A stretch of 64,000 bases of DNA from Oscillospiraceae bacterium. GTDB taxonomy: Bacteria > Bacillota > Clostridia > Oscillospirales > Ruminococcaceae. Each line of letters begins with the position of its first letter. The stretch's first letter is position 1. The notes under the pieces are model-generated. The model did no database searches, had not been told where the DNA came from, and saw only the letters and a list, made by a program, of their open reading frames with translations. Of the stretch, positions 51,725 to 61,875 are shown piece after piece. Where the stretch lies: NCBI GenBank assembly GCA_017473015.1, contig JAFUNP010000029.1, forward strand, positions 46,616-110,615, written 5' to 3'. The translations under genes and the position numbers were made by a program.

Positions 51725-51752
51725 GGGACGATATGGGCATCGTCCCCTACGC
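51725..51752. repeat. Short dispersed repeat (copy 2)
   Basis: 28 bases, GGGACGAT-N6-ATCGTCCCCTACGC, matching the ends and length of 47252-47279. No T run, so not simply a terminator. Confidence 0.5.
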
Positions 51753-51761
51753 ATTTTATAA

Positions 51762-52235
51762 TCAGTCCAGTTCTTTTGCGCCGTCTTTGTACAGTTCCAT
51801 TACTATGGCGTCATCTGCAGGGCTGCTGTAAAAATTTTTTCGCACGCCCAGCTTTACAAAATTATGTTTTTCATACAGGCTGATGGCGGCTTCGTTTTTG
51901 CTGCGAACTTCAAGAACTACTCTGGTAATGCCCACAGGCAGTTCCAGAACTATTGAGTCCATCAGCAGCTTTGATGCAATACCCTGACCTCGGTAAGCCT
52001 GATGAGTACATATAAACACCAGTTCTGCATCATCTGTAACCACAAATGAACAAAAAGCCACCGGTTTGCCGTCGTACACAGCCACATAGCTGGCGGTAGA
52101 GTCATTTGCCAGGTCACCTATAAGGCTTTTCATACTCCAGCCGTCCAGCACCTGGGAATGAATAGTAGTCACTTCTTCAATATGTTTTATTGAAAAAGGC
52201 TCTATTTTTATATTTTCAAGATTTATTTTTTCCAT
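51762..52235 (-). CDS. Ribosomal-protein/protein alanine N-acetyltransferase RimI-like
   Basis: 157-residue GNAT acetyltransferase. IEPFSIKHIEEVTTIHSQV at the start, VFICTHQAYRGQGIASKLLMDSI with the acetyl-CoA loop (RGQGIA), and EVRSKNEAAISLYEKHNFVKLGVRKNFY fit RimI. Its place beside tsaD is the common bacterial arrangement. Start 52235 lies 4 bases after the polA stop with AAAGGA upstream, so polA and this gene are probably co-transcribed. Confidence 0.85.
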   Translation of the reverse strand: MEKINLENIKIEPFSIKHIEEVTTIHSQVLDGWSMKSLIGDLANDSTASYVAVYDGKPVAFCSFVVTDDAELVFICTHQAYRGQGIASKLLMDSIVLELPVGITRVVLEVRSKNEAAISLYEKHNFVKLGVRKNFYSSPADDAIVMELYKDGAKELD

Positions 52236-52239
52236 TTGA

Positions 52240-54768
52240 TTATCCTTTTGCAATATACCAGTTTTTACCGCTGTTTACATCGGCTTTCAGCGGAATGGAC
52301 AGCTGTGCTGCATTCTGCATTTCTTCACTGAGAATACGGGAAGCTTTTTCCACTTCGTCAAACGGTGCTTCCACAATCAGTTCGTCGTGTACCTGCAGTA
52401 CCAGCTGGGATTTCATATTTTCAGCTTTCAGCCTGTTGTACACACGCACCATAGCAATTTTGATAATATCAGCACTGGTGCCCTGAATAGGCGTATTCAT
52501 AGCCATTCTGGCACCCAGAGCCTGCACATTTTTGTTGGAATTATTGATTTCCGGCAGAATACGCTTACGGTTGTACAGTGTGGTCACATAGCCGTGTTCC
52601 TTTGCAAACCGGGTTATACTGTTCATATATTCAGCGACACCGCTGAAGTTGTGCAGGTAGTCTTTGATAAAGGCATCTGCCTCTTTTACAGTCATACCGG
52701 TGTCTTTTGACAGGGAGAATGCACCGATACCGTAAACAATACCAAAGTTTACCGCCTTTGCTCTGCTTCTAAGCTGTGGTGTTACCATTTCAATAGGCAG
52801 CTTCAGCACCTGGGATGCTGTTCGTGCGTGGATATCTTCACCGTTAAGGAAGGCATCCCGCATAACCTTGTCACCGCTGATGTGAGCCAGAATTCGCAGT
52901 TCAATCTGGGAATAGTCAGCGTCCAGCAGTGTGTGACCTTCTTTTGCCACAAAGAATTTTCTCAGTTCACTGCCCAGCTCTGTGCGAACAGGAATATTCT
53001 GCATATTTGGCTCTGATGAGGATATACGGCCTGTACGGGTTTCAGTCTGGTTGAATGTGGAGTAAATTCTGCCGTCAGGGGCGATTTTGTCAATAAGGCC
53101 TTCCACATAAGTAGAGTTCAGTTTCTGATAGGTGCGGTAGTTGAGAATAACATCAATTACAGGGTGGTATTTTCGCAGGCCTTCCAGAGTTTCAGCATTG
53201 GTGGAATAGCCTGTTTTAGTCTTTTTGCCGGCAGGCAGGCCCAGCACCTCAAACAGTGCGTGGCCCAGCTGTTTCGGGCTGTTAAGATTGAATTTTTCGC
53301 CAACCATATCATAGATAAGGTTCTGGTCTTTTTCAATCTGCTGTTTCAGCTTTACGCCGAAATCGATTATGCCCTGTTTGTCCACAGCAAAGCCGCGGTA
53401 TTCCATATTGGCCAGAACTTCCGCCAGAGGCATTTCGATTTCATGCAGCAACGCATGCTGATTGTCTTTTTCTATATTATCTTTCAGAATTGTGTAACAG
53501 TTGTGTGCATAAGGTGCAAAACTGTCAACACATTCAAATGCTTTTTCCGCAGACAGCGACATATGCATTACATCCATATCATAGCTGTTTGCCAGAGGAT
53601 TTACAATATATGCCGCCAGTTTGAGGCAGAAAGAAATGTTTTCAGGTTCTATACCCCGTGCAAAGCAGAATTTGTACAGTGCCTTGCTGTCATAGGCAAT
53701 TTTTTCTTTTGTTGCATCTTCAAGATATGTGCGCAGTTCCAAGCTATCCAAAGGCAGTCGTTCAACTTTTTTATCCCATACCAGTATAGCATCATCACCT
53801 GAAAAATATATGATTGCAGGGTTAAGGGTGGCTGAATAGTCTGTGATTTCCACTGTTTCCAGAGTGGTTTCTTCCCCCACAGATTCAAAGGACAGCTGTG
53901 CTTCACCGCAGAGTTTGTCCGCCATGGTGTACATTTCCAGACCTGTGAGAATTTCTCTGGCCTTTGCCATATCACCCCGCTGGCGTGTGTAGTGGCAGAT
54001 ATCTGTATCCACAGGGGCGTTTTGGCTGATAGTGCCCAGCTGTTTTGACAGATAAGCCATTTCTTTGTCATTTTTCAGCTTTTCGCGTACGCCTTTTTTG
54101 ATAAAAGCATCTTCGATATTTTCATAAATGGCATCCAGTGTGCCGAATTTCTGCAGCAGTGACACCGCTGTTTTTTCGCCTACACCTTTTACACCTGGGA
54201 TATTGTCAGAGGTATCACCCATCAGCGCTTTCAGGTCAATCAGCTGGGAAACATCCAGGGAGTATTTTTCCCTTACTGCTTCTTTGTCCATCAGCACATT
54301 CCGGCTTTTGCCCATGCTGGTGGTAGCCAGCACAACATTTACGCTGTCGTTTACCAGCTGCAGACTGTCGCGGTCACCGGTGGCGATAAAACACTGATGT
54401 CCGTTGTCAGTGGCAGCTTTTGCCAGAGTGCCCAGAATATCGTCGGCCTCCCAGCCCTCCTGTGATACCATTACATAGCCCAGACTGGCCAGAATATCTT
54501 TCAGTACAGGCATCTGGCTGGCCAGTTCTTCCGGCATGCCCTTGCGGTTTCCTTTATATTCAGAATACATTTCGTGGCGGAAGGTTTTGGCCTTCATATC
54601 AAATGCCACCGCCACCGCATCCGGCTGAATATCAGCCTCCAGCTTGTGGAGGATATTGAGAAAGCCGTAGATACCATTGGTATATTGTCCGTCTTTTGTG
54701 GTCAACACTTTTATACCGAAAAATGCACGGTTTAATATGCTGTTGCCGTCTATTGCCAGAAGTTTCAT
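52240..54768 (-). CDS. polA: DNA polymerase I
   Basis: 842-residue family A polymerase. The 5'-3' exonuclease domain is residues 1-290 (GNSILNRAFFGI, ADDILGTLAK, GDTSDNIPGVKGVGEKTA). The middle 3'-5' exonuclease-like domain (about 300-470) lacks the DxE metal motif (IIYFSGDDAILVW), so proofreading is probably absent, as in many Firmicutes. The polymerase domain has DADYSQIELRILAHISGD, RSRAKAVNFGIVYGIGAFSLS and QVHDELIVEAP. Start 54768 follows AAGGAG. Confidence 0.95.
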   Translation of the reverse strand: MKLLAIDGNSILNRAFFGIKVLTTKDGQYTNGIYGFLNILHKLEADIQPDAVAVAFDMKAKTFRHEMYSEYKGNRKGMPEELASQMPVLKDILASLGYVMVSQEGWEADDILGTLAKAATDNGHQCFIATGDRDSLQLVNDSVNVVLATTSMGKSRNVLMDKEAVREKYSLDVSQLIDLKALMGDTSDNIPGVKGVGEKTAVSLLQKFGTLDAIYENIEDAFIKKGVREKLKNDKEMAYLSKQLGTISQNAPVDTDICHYTRQRGDMAKAREILTGLEMYTMADKLCGEAQLSFESVGEETTLETVEITDYSATLNPAIIYFSGDDAILVWDKKVERLPLDSLELRTYLEDATKEKIAYDSKALYKFCFARGIEPENISFCLKLAAYIVNPLANSYDMDVMHMSLSAEKAFECVDSFAPYAHNCYTILKDNIEKDNQHALLHEIEMPLAEVLANMEYRGFAVDKQGIIDFGVKLKQQIEKDQNLIYDMVGEKFNLNSPKQLGHALFEVLGLPAGKKTKTGYSTNAETLEGLRKYHPVIDVILNYRTYQKLNSTYVEGLIDKIAPDGRIYSTFNQTETRTGRISSSEPNMQNIPVRTELGSELRKFFVAKEGHTLLDADYSQIELRILAHISGDKVMRDAFLNGEDIHARTASQVLKLPIEMVTPQLRSRAKAVNFGIVYGIGAFSLSKDTGMTVKEADAFIKDYLHNFSGVAEYMNSITRFAKEHGYVTTLYNRKRILPEINNSNKNVQALGARMAMNTPIQGTSADIIKIAMVRVYNRLKAENMKSQLVLQVHDELIVEAPFDEVEKASRILSEEMQNAAQLSIPLKADVNSGKNWYIAKG

Positions 54769-54815
54769 GGAAATCTCCTTATATATCAAAAAATGATTTT
54801 CTTTATAATTATATT

Positions 54816-54848
54816 AGTATACCACATTTTTGTAATTTATGGTATACT
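54816..54848. promoter_or_regulatory. Mirror-image divergent -10 elements of polA and dus
   Basis: AGTATACCA and TGGTATACT form a perfect 9-bp inverted repeat with a 15-base spacer. Each arm reads as an extended -10 (TGG-TATACT) facing outward. No good -35 is seen for either. Confidence 0.5.
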
Positions 54849-54880
54849 GTATTAGCTAATTTTAAATAATTGAGGTAAAA

Positions 54881-55855
54881 ATGAATTTAAACGGACTGAA
54901 TATAGACAGCAAGGCAGTGCTGGCACCAATGGCCGGCTTCTGCGACATAGTATTGAGGAAAGTTGCCGATGATTACGGTGCAGGTTTTACCATCAGTGAA
55001 ATGGTGTCTGCCCGCGCACTGTACTACGGCGACGAAAAGAGCAAGCAATTGATGCAGACCTGGGACCACAAAGGCAGATATGGTATACAGCTGTTTGGTT
55101 TTGACCCGGTGGACTTTCAGCACGCCACAAAGCTGGCACTGGAATGCAAACCGGATTTTATAGATATTAATATGGGTTGCCCTGCCCCCAAAATCACATC
55201 CAACGGCGCAGGCAGTGCTCTTATGAAAAACACTGATTTAGCCATGGAGATAGCAAAAACAGTGGTGGAAAATGCGAATGGCACACCTGTCAGCGTGAAA
55301 ATGCGCAAAGGCTGGGACGATAACTGCATCACCTGTGTGGAACTGGCAAAGAAAGTGGAAAGCGTGGGGGTAAACTTTATCACCGTCCACGGCAGAACAC
55401 GCCAGCAGATGTACCACCCGGGAATTGATATGGACGCGATAAAAGCTGTAAAACAGGCGGTAAATATCCCAGTAATCGGCAACGGTGACATCACAAAACC
55501 GGAAGATGCAATCCGTATGATGGACTACACCGGCTGTGATGCTGTGATGGTGGGCAGAGAGGCATTGAGCAGACCGTGGATTTTCAGACAGATTAATCAG
55601 GTACTGGAAGGCAAAACACCTGACGGTGAACCTACAGTGGAAGAAAGAATGGCACTGCTGCTGTGGCACATAGAAAAGCTGTGTGAGGTAAACGGCGAAT
55701 TTCTGGGTATGAAAAAAGCCAGAGGACAGGCGGCACTGTATATGAAAGGGCTGCGCGGTGCGGCAAAACTGCGCTATCTGACCAACAGCCTGTCTGTTTA
55801 TGCCGATGCTGAAAACCTGGTAAAAGAAGTATTAAAGGAGAACGGCAATGTTTAA
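54881..55855 (+). CDS. dus: tRNA-dihydrouridine synthase (DusB-like)
   Basis: 324-residue FMN enzyme that reduces uridines in tRNA D-loops. VLAPMAGFCDIVLRKVADDYGAGFTISEM, FIDINMGCPAPKITSNGAGSAL (catalytic Cys in GCP), VHGRTRQQMY and GNGDITKPEDAIRMMDYTGCDAVMVGREAL are family hallmarks. Its stop overlaps the start of the following HD-domain gene by 8 bases. Confidence 0.93.
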   Translation: MNLNGLNIDSKAVLAPMAGFCDIVLRKVADDYGAGFTISEMVSARALYYGDEKSKQLMQTWDHKGRYGIQLFGFDPVDFQHATKLALECKPDFIDINMGCPAPKITSNGAGSALMKNTDLAMEIAKTVVENANGTPVSVKMRKGWDDNCITCVELAKKVESVGVNFITVHGRTRQQMYHPGIDMDAIKAVKQAVNIPVIGNGDITKPEDAIRMMDYTGCDAVMVGREALSRPWIFRQINQVLEGKTPDGEPTVEERMALLLWHIEKLCEVNGEFLGMKKARGQAALYMKGLRGAAKLRYLTNSLSVYADAENLVKEVLKENGNV

Positions 55856-56432
55856 TTTCAACGCACTGCTGGCAAGAATGAAATACATTCCCCGCTGGAG
55901 CCTGATGCGCCAGAATGTGGAAGAGGATGTAGCACAGCACACCAGTGAAGTGATGATAACAGCACACACACTGTGTCTGCTGGCAAACAATAAATTTGGT
56001 CATCAGGTGGACAGCGAAAAAGTAATCGCCTGTGCGCTGTACCACGATGTAAGCGAAATACTGACAGGTGACCTGCCCACGCCGGTAAAATACAACAATC
56101 CGCAGATACAGAAAGCATACAAGGAAGTGGAAAAGCACGCTGTGGACCGGCTGCTGGAAACAGCACACCCTGATATAAAGGACAGCCTGCGCCCATATAT
56201 GACACAGGAAAATCTGACAGATTATGAAAAGCTGCTGCTGAAAGGTGCAGACAAGCTGTGCGCACTGACAAAATGCATAGAGGAGTTGCAGAGCGGTAAC
56301 AAGGAGTTTCAGTCTGCCTTTAACTCTACTTATGTATCACTGAAAGAAATGCATCTGGATGAAGTAGATTTCTACATGGAAAATATGCTGGACAGCTTCA
56401 GACTGTGTCTGGACGAGCTGGCAAAAATTTAG
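55848..56432 (+). CDS. HD-domain 5'-deoxynucleotidase (YfbR-like)
   Basis: 194-residue HD-superfamily phosphohydrolase resembling YfbR, which dephosphorylates deoxynucleoside monophosphates. RMKYIPRWSLMRQNVEEDVAQHTSEV supplies the first histidine, ALYHDVSEILTGDLPTPVKY the HD motif, and KLLLKGADKLCALTKCIEEL the last Asp. GGAG lies in the dus coding end, so translation is coupled. Confidence 0.9.
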   Translation: MFNFNALLARMKYIPRWSLMRQNVEEDVAQHTSEVMITAHTLCLLANNKFGHQVDSEKVIACALYHDVSEILTGDLPTPVKYNNPQIQKAYKEVEKHAVDRLLETAHPDIKDSLRPYMTQENLTDYEKLLLKGADKLCALTKCIEELQSGNKEFQSAFNSTYVSLKEMHLDEVDFYMENMLDSFRLCLDELAKI

Positions 56433-58769
56433 GTGAGCGGATTGAAAAAAGAATTTTTCAGAAACATTTATGTAAAGGCATTTCTGCTGGGCGGTCTGAC
56501 AGCGTTCTGTCTGCTGATACCTTTCTGGGCGGTGGACGGCGGTTTTTTCACCTATGCCGGTGATTTTGACAGCCAGCAGATACCTTTTTATATGTATATG
56601 AACCAGATGGTGAAAAGCGGCAGCCTGAACTGGGGCTGGGCCATAGACCTGGGTTCATCGGTGGTGAACAGTTATTCTTTTTATCTGCTGGGTTCCCCTT
56701 TCTTCTGGCTGAGCTGCCTGTTCCCATACAAAGCGGTACCTTACATTATGCCGCTGCTGCTGATACTGAAATTTGCCGTGGGCAATCTTGGTGCATTCGG
56801 CTATCTGCGCAGGTATGCCAAAAACGACAACTATGCTATGATTGGCGCGGTGTTGTACACCTTCAGCGGTTTTTCAATATATAATATTTTCTTCAATCAT
56901 TTTCTGGAGTCTGTTGTATTTTTCCCATACCTGCTGTGGACTCTGGATGAATATGTGTACAACAAAAGAAAAGGCATATTCCCTCTTATAGTTGCGCTGA
57001 ATCTGGTGAACAACTACTTTTTCTTTATAGGACAGGTAGTGTTCCTGTTTATATACTTCTTTGTGAAAGTATGGAATGGCGAATACCGCATAAGCAGAAA
57101 AGCATTCTGCAATCTGGCATTTGAAGCCTTTACCGGCTGCCTGATGGGAATAGTGCTGTTTGTGCCATCGCTGATGTCCATACTGTCAAACCCACGCGCC
57201 ACCAGCACACTGTCGGAATTCGGACTGTGGCTGTACAACGGTGTACAGCAGTATTTTGCCATATTGACCAGTGCATTGCTGCCGCCTGACCCTCCATATA
57301 TACCTGCGCTGTTTACAAAGGCCACTGTAAAATGGACCAGTATGAGCGCGTTTATGGCCATGGGTGGTCTGTCGGGTTACTTCACATTCAGAAAATACAA
57401 CAGAAACTCTGCTTTCAGCAGAATATTTACCATCTGCGTGATTTTCGCCTTTGTGCCGGTGCTGAACAGCGCATTTTACGCTTTCAACTCTGCCTATTAC
57501 GCACGATGGTTCTATATGCCGCTGTTGATGCTGGCGGCAATGAATATGCAGAGCTTTACCATGGAAAAGCAGCAGATTTTCCACGGGCTGAAAATCACCG
57601 CTGTAATGACAGCTTGCCTGCTGGTATTCGTCATAACACCCAAAGCGGGTGACGACGGCAAGCTGACAATCGGTCTGGCTGAACAACCTGCTATATTTAT
57701 ACTGAATATACTGATTGCACTGTTAAGTCTGTATCTGGTATATTTTGTAGTTTCTGCCCACAAGGAGCGCCCTCATTATACCAAACGGCTGATGAGCGGC
57801 TCACTGATAATCACCATGCTGTTCGGCTGTACTCATCTGGCACTGACCAAAATGCCTCAGTGGGAGGCAGACAGACTGTACCGACCACAGAACTATGATG
57901 TGCTGGAAACTTTTGATTTCACCTTTGGTGAAACTGAAACCAACTGGCGTATGGACAGCTTTAACTGTTATGACAATCTGGGACTGTTCACAGGCACTCC
58001 GTGTATACAGTTTTTCAACAGCACAGTTACACCGTCAATTATGGAATTCTACCCGGAAGTGGGTGTGAAAAGGGATGTTTCCTCTAAACCTGACCGGTCA
58101 CTGTATGCACTGCGCAGCCTGCTGAGCGTAAAATACATTGTGATGCCAAACTGGGAGGAATCAAACTTTCTGGACGAGGCCCGTGACGCAAACTATTATA
58201 AAATCAGCGAAGAATACCCATACACCGTTTATGAAAATATGAACTTTATCACCATGGGCTTTGCTTATGACAAATATGTGGACTATGACCAGCTGGAAAA
58301 AGTGAACGCTCTGAACCGCAGCCATGTGTTGCTGAGAGCGATAGCCGTGGACAGTGAAATAATCGAAAAATATAATCTGGAGCTGAAAGCACTGGATGAA
58401 ACAGAGATGTTTGACTATACTTACGCCACTTTCATTCAGGATATTGCAAAAAGACGAAACCTGTCCTCATATCATTTCCGGCAGACAGAGGACGGATTTG
58501 AATGTAATATAAGGCTGAATCAGCCTAATCTGGTTTTCTTCTCTGTGCCCTATGATGAGGGTTTCACCGCTTATGTAAACGGAGTGGAAACAGAGATTGA
58601 AAAAGTGAACTACGGTCTGTGCGCAGTATACGCGCCGGCCGGTGACAACGAAATAATATTTACCTACCGCACACCGGGACTGACAGCCGGCATAGTTATA
58701 ACCGCAATAGGCTGGGCGGTGTACGTCGGGTATGTATTGACCATAAAAAGAAAAAACAAGGAGCTATAA
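56433..58769 (+). CDS. YfhO-family multispanning membrane protein
   Basis: 778 residues with about 12-14 membrane helices and a large extracytoplasmic domain near the C-terminus (residues ~480-740), ending in one more helix. PFWAVDGGFFTYAGDFDSQQIPFYMYMNQMVKSG is the YfhO-family opening, with the Asp expected for GT-C-like glycosyltransferases. YfhO proteins decorate lipoteichoic acid or related polymers. Start uncertain: GTG 56433 or TTG 56442, the latter with AGGTGA at proper spacing. Confidence 0.82.
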   Translation: MSGLKKEFFRNIYVKAFLLGGLTAFCLLIPFWAVDGGFFTYAGDFDSQQIPFYMYMNQMVKSGSLNWGWAIDLGSSVVNSYSFYLLGSPFFWLSCLFPYKAVPYIMPLLLILKFAVGNLGAFGYLRRYAKNDNYAMIGAVLYTFSGFSIYNIFFNHFLESVVFFPYLLWTLDEYVYNKRKGIFPLIVALNLVNNYFFFIGQVVFLFIYFFVKVWNGEYRISRKAFCNLAFEAFTGCLMGIVLFVPSLMSILSNPRATSTLSEFGLWLYNGVQQYFAILTSALLPPDPPYIPALFTKATVKWTSMSAFMAMGGLSGYFTFRKYNRNSAFSRIFTICVIFAFVPVLNSAFYAFNSAYYARWFYMPLLMLAAMNMQSFTMEKQQIFHGLKITAVMTACLLVFVITPKAGDDGKLTIGLAEQPAIFILNILIALLSLYLVYFVVSAHKERPHYTKRLMSGSLIITMLFGCTHLALTKMPQWEADRLYRPQNYDVLETFDFTFGETETNWRMDSFNCYDNLGLFTGTPCIQFFNSTVTPSIMEFYPEVGVKRDVSSKPDRSLYALRSLLSVKYIVMPNWEESNFLDEARDANYYKISEEYPYTVYENMNFITMGFAYDKYVDYDQLEKVNALNRSHVLLRAIAVDSEIIEKYNLELKALDETEMFDYTYATFIQDIAKRRNLSSYHFRQTEDGFECNIRLNQPNLVFFSVPYDEGFTAYVNGVETEIEKVNYGLCAVYAPAGDNEIIFTYRTPGLTAGIVITAIGWAVYVGYVLTIKRKNKEL

Positions 58770-60967
58770 TGAGCGAAACAACACAGGAAAAGATTTTCAC
58801 AACTGGGCTGAACAGTGTACTGGCCAGGGAGTTTTCCATCAAGCCATGGCAGGCCGAAAACACGGTAGCACTGCTGGACGAGGGCGCAACAATCCCTTTT
58901 ATCGCCCGTTACCGCAAGGAAAAAACAGGTGAGCTGGACGACCAGACAATCAGAAATATTTCTGACAGGGTGACTTACCTGCGCAATCTGGACACAAGAA
59001 AGCAGGAAGTTTACAACTCCATCTGCACACAGGAAAAAATGACAGAAGAAATAGAAAAAGCTATTTCCAACGCCATCACTCTGGCTGAGGTGGAGGACAT
59101 TTACCGTCCTTTCAAGCCAAAAAGAAAGACCAGGGCATCCATGGCCAAGGAAAAAGGTCTGGAGCCGCTGGCAAAAACAATTCTGGAACAGAATAAAAAA
59201 ACTGTGCTGGCAGAAATACTGCCATTGTATATTAATGAAGAAAAAGGCGTAAACACAGTGGAAGATGCACTGAAAGGTGCCATGGACATCATTGCAGAAG
59301 ATGTTTCTGACAATACCCAGGTGCGCACAGTGCTGAAAAGGCTGTACAATCGCACAGGTGTGGTGGAAAGTAAGGGCGACGAAGAAAAAGAAAGTGTATA
59401 CACACAGTATTACAATTTCTCCCAGCCGGTGAACAAGATAGCATCCCACCGTGTACTTGCCCTGAACCGCGGCGAAAAGGAAGATTTTCTGAAAGTGAAT
59501 ATCACAGTTGACCCACAGGCCGCAATTGGCGAGATTGAAAAAATCTACATAAAAGGCAAAAATGAGTGTGCCGATGTTGTAAAAGAAGCCATTGCTGACG
59601 GCTACAGCAGACTTCTCCACCCTTCCCTTGACACTGAAATCAGAAATAACCTGACCGAAGTGGCAAATGAGGGCGCTATCAAACTGTTCGGCGACAATCT
59701 GCGCCAGCTGTTACTGGTACCACCTGTTAAAGGCAAGGTGTGCATGGCACTGGACCCTGGTTACCGCACAGGCTGTAAAATGGCAGTGGTAGACGAAACA
59801 GGCAAAGTGCTGGACACTGGGGTTGTGTATATGACACTGCCTAACCACAAAAAAGAACTGGCAGAAAAACAGCTTACTGCGCTGATTAAAAAGCACAATG
59901 TAGATATTATTTCAATCGGTAACGGCACTGCCACAAAGGAAACTGAAATGTTTGTGGCTGCTATGCTGAAAAAGCTGGACAGAAAAATCAGCTATGCGGT
60001 GGTAAGCGAAGCAGGTGCATCTGTTTACTCTGCTTCCAAGCTGGCCGCCGCTGAATTCCCTGAATTTGATGTTTCACTGAGAAGTGCCGTTTCCATAGCA
60101 CGCCGTCTGCAGGACCCATTGGCAGAGCTGGTAAAAATCGACCCTAAATCCATTGGCGTAGGACAGTATCAGCACGATATGCCAAAGGCAAGACTGGAAG
60201 AAAGTCTGGACGGCGTGGTGGAGTTCTGTGTAAACACTGTTGGTGTTGACTTGAATACAGCCAGTGCGCCGTTGCTGGAAAGAGTGTCCGGTCTGAACAA
60301 GACAACGGCAAAAAACATTGTGGAATACCGCCAGGAAAACGGCCGGTTTACAAAAAGAAGCCAGCTGATGAAAGTAAGCAAGCTGGGGCCAAAAGCCTTT
60401 ATGCTGTGTGCAGGCTTTTTGCGTATACCAGGTGCAAAAGACAAGCTGGACTCCTCCTCTGTTCACCCTGAAAGCTATGATGCAGCCAGACAGCTGCTGG
60501 CAGCAGTAGGCTATACAACTGATGACATCGGCACAGAAAAAATCAAAGACCTGACAGCAGATGCTGAAAAAATCGGTGTTGAAAAACTGGCAGACCAGCT
60601 GGGAATAGGTGTACCTACCCTGAAAGATATTATCGCTGAACTTATCAAACCGGGCAGAGATATGCGTGATGACCTGCCAAGCCCTCTGCTGCGCGAAGAT
60701 ATTCTGGATATGAATGACCTGAAACCTGGTATGCAGCTGAAAGGCACAGTGCGAAATGTAATCGACTTCGGCGCATTTGTGGACATCGGCGTTCATCAGG
60801 ACGGTCTGGTACACCTGAGCCAGATTTGTGACAGATACATCAAACATCCGTCTGAAGAAGTAAAAGTAGGTGATATTGTGGATGTTTGGGTGCTGAATGT
60901 GGACACAGCCAAAAAGAGAATTTCTCTCACAATGAGGAAACCTAAAGAGGCAAAACCAAGCAAATAA
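58769..60967 (+). CDS. tex: Tex-family RNA-binding transcription accessory protein
   Basis: 732-residue Tex protein: N-terminal helix-turn-helix-like region (EGATIPFIARYRKEKTGELDD), YqgF-like domain (CMALDPGYRTGCKMAVVDETG), HhH motif region (LNTASAPLLERVSGLNKTTAKNIVEYR) and a C-terminal S1 domain (GMQLKGTVRNVIDFGAFVDIGVHQDGLVHLSQI). Start overlaps the preceding stop by one base. Terminator at 60974. Confidence 0.95.
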   Translation: MSETTQEKIFTTGLNSVLAREFSIKPWQAENTVALLDEGATIPFIARYRKEKTGELDDQTIRNISDRVTYLRNLDTRKQEVYNSICTQEKMTEEIEKAISNAITLAEVEDIYRPFKPKRKTRASMAKEKGLEPLAKTILEQNKKTVLAEILPLYINEEKGVNTVEDALKGAMDIIAEDVSDNTQVRTVLKRLYNRTGVVESKGDEEKESVYTQYYNFSQPVNKIASHRVLALNRGEKEDFLKVNITVDPQAAIGEIEKIYIKGKNECADVVKEAIADGYSRLLHPSLDTEIRNNLTEVANEGAIKLFGDNLRQLLLVPPVKGKVCMALDPGYRTGCKMAVVDETGKVLDTGVVYMTLPNHKKELAEKQLTALIKKHNVDIISIGNGTATKETEMFVAAMLKKLDRKISYAVVSEAGASVYSASKLAAAEFPEFDVSLRSAVSIARRLQDPLAELVKIDPKSIGVGQYQHDMPKARLEESLDGVVEFCVNTVGVDLNTASAPLLERVSGLNKTTAKNIVEYRQENGRFTKRSQLMKVSKLGPKAFMLCAGFLRIPGAKDKLDSSSVHPESYDAARQLLAAVGYTTDDIGTEKIKDLTADAEKIGVEKLADQLGIGVPTLKDIIAELIKPGRDMRDDLPSPLLREDILDMNDLKPGMQLKGTVRNVIDFGAFVDIGVHQDGLVHLSQICDRYIKHPSEEVKVGDIVDVWVLNVDTAKKRISLTMRKPKEAKPSK

Positions 60968-60973
60968 AAAAAC

Positions 60974-61003
60974 AAAGGGCAGCTGTTAAAGCTGTCCTTT
61001 TTG
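60974..61003 (+). terminator. Intrinsic terminator after tex
   Basis: AAAGGGCAGCT and AGCTGTCCTTT pair with one G-U around 5 bases; T run. Confidence 0.85.
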
Positions 61004-61065
61004 TTGCCATATTTCAATAATTAGGTTATAATATACGGCAGTTACATTTGAACAGCAGGTATAAT

Positions 61066-61863
61066 ATGAAAAAGAAAAACCGTATAATTGATATACTGAT
61101 TGTAGTTTTCCGGCGGATTATGTGCTTTTCCGGGTACAAGCTCTACAAAGATGCAAAAGATGCCCGTGAAAGCCGGGAACAGTTTGAACAGCTGGAAAAT
61201 ATAATGAACCGGCAGGTTGAACGGGACAAGCCTACTCCTCTGACCGCCGGCGAAAAGTACGCATCTGTATATGAAGCCAACAACCATTTTATCGGCTGGA
61301 TAACCATTGAAGGCACGCAGATGAATTATCCCGTAATGCAGACAAAGGATAATCCGGAATATTATCTGCGCCGTGATTTCACGAAAAAATACAACTACCA
61401 CGGCGTACCGTTTATGGATTATCGCTGTACTGCCGACGAAAGCGACAATATTATTATATACGCCCACAATATGAAAGATGGCAGTATGTTCAGCGCGGTG
61501 GAAGATTATATGAGCCGTGATTTTTATAATGAGCATAAATATGTGAAATTCGACACTATGAATGGCTATGGACTGTACGAAGTAGTGTTCGTATTCAAAA
61601 TAGATGTGCAGAACAATGATTTCAGATATTACGAAGTTGTGGACTTTGCCAATATTGAAGAATTCGACAGCTTTATTAACAACGCAAAAGCACTGGCACC
61701 TTATGACACAGGCGTAAGCGCAGAATACGGCGACAAGCTGCTGACACTGTCCACCTGTGAATACACGCTGGAAGACGGCCGCTGTGTGCTGATAGCAAAA
61801 AAGATAGCTGATATAGAAACAAAATACTTTGATGCTGACGGCAATGAAGTGATGCAGGAATAA
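61066..61863 (+). CDS. Class B sortase
   Basis: 265-residue membrane-anchored transpeptidase: basic N-terminus, one hydrophobic segment, coiled linker, then the sortase B barrel. The catalytic triad is H134 (IIIYAHNM), C231 (LTLSTCEYT) and R239 (DGRCVLIAKK). It would attach proteins to the cell wall, but no substrate with a C-terminal sorting signal is in the window. Start 61066 chosen from AGCAGG spacing; TTG at 61048 is less likely. Confidence 0.9.
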   Translation: MKKKNRIIDILIVVFRRIMCFSGYKLYKDAKDARESREQFEQLENIMNRQVERDKPTPLTAGEKYASVYEANNHFIGWITIEGTQMNYPVMQTKDNPEYYLRRDFTKKYNYHGVPFMDYRCTADESDNIIIYAHNMKDGSMFSAVEDYMSRDFYNEHKYVKFDTMNGYGLYEVVFVFKIDVQNNDFRYYEVVDFANIEEFDSFINNAKALAPYDTGVSAEYGDKLLTLSTCEYTLEDGRCVLIAKKIADIETKYFDADGNEVMQE

Positions 61864-61875
61864 AATATGTAAACA

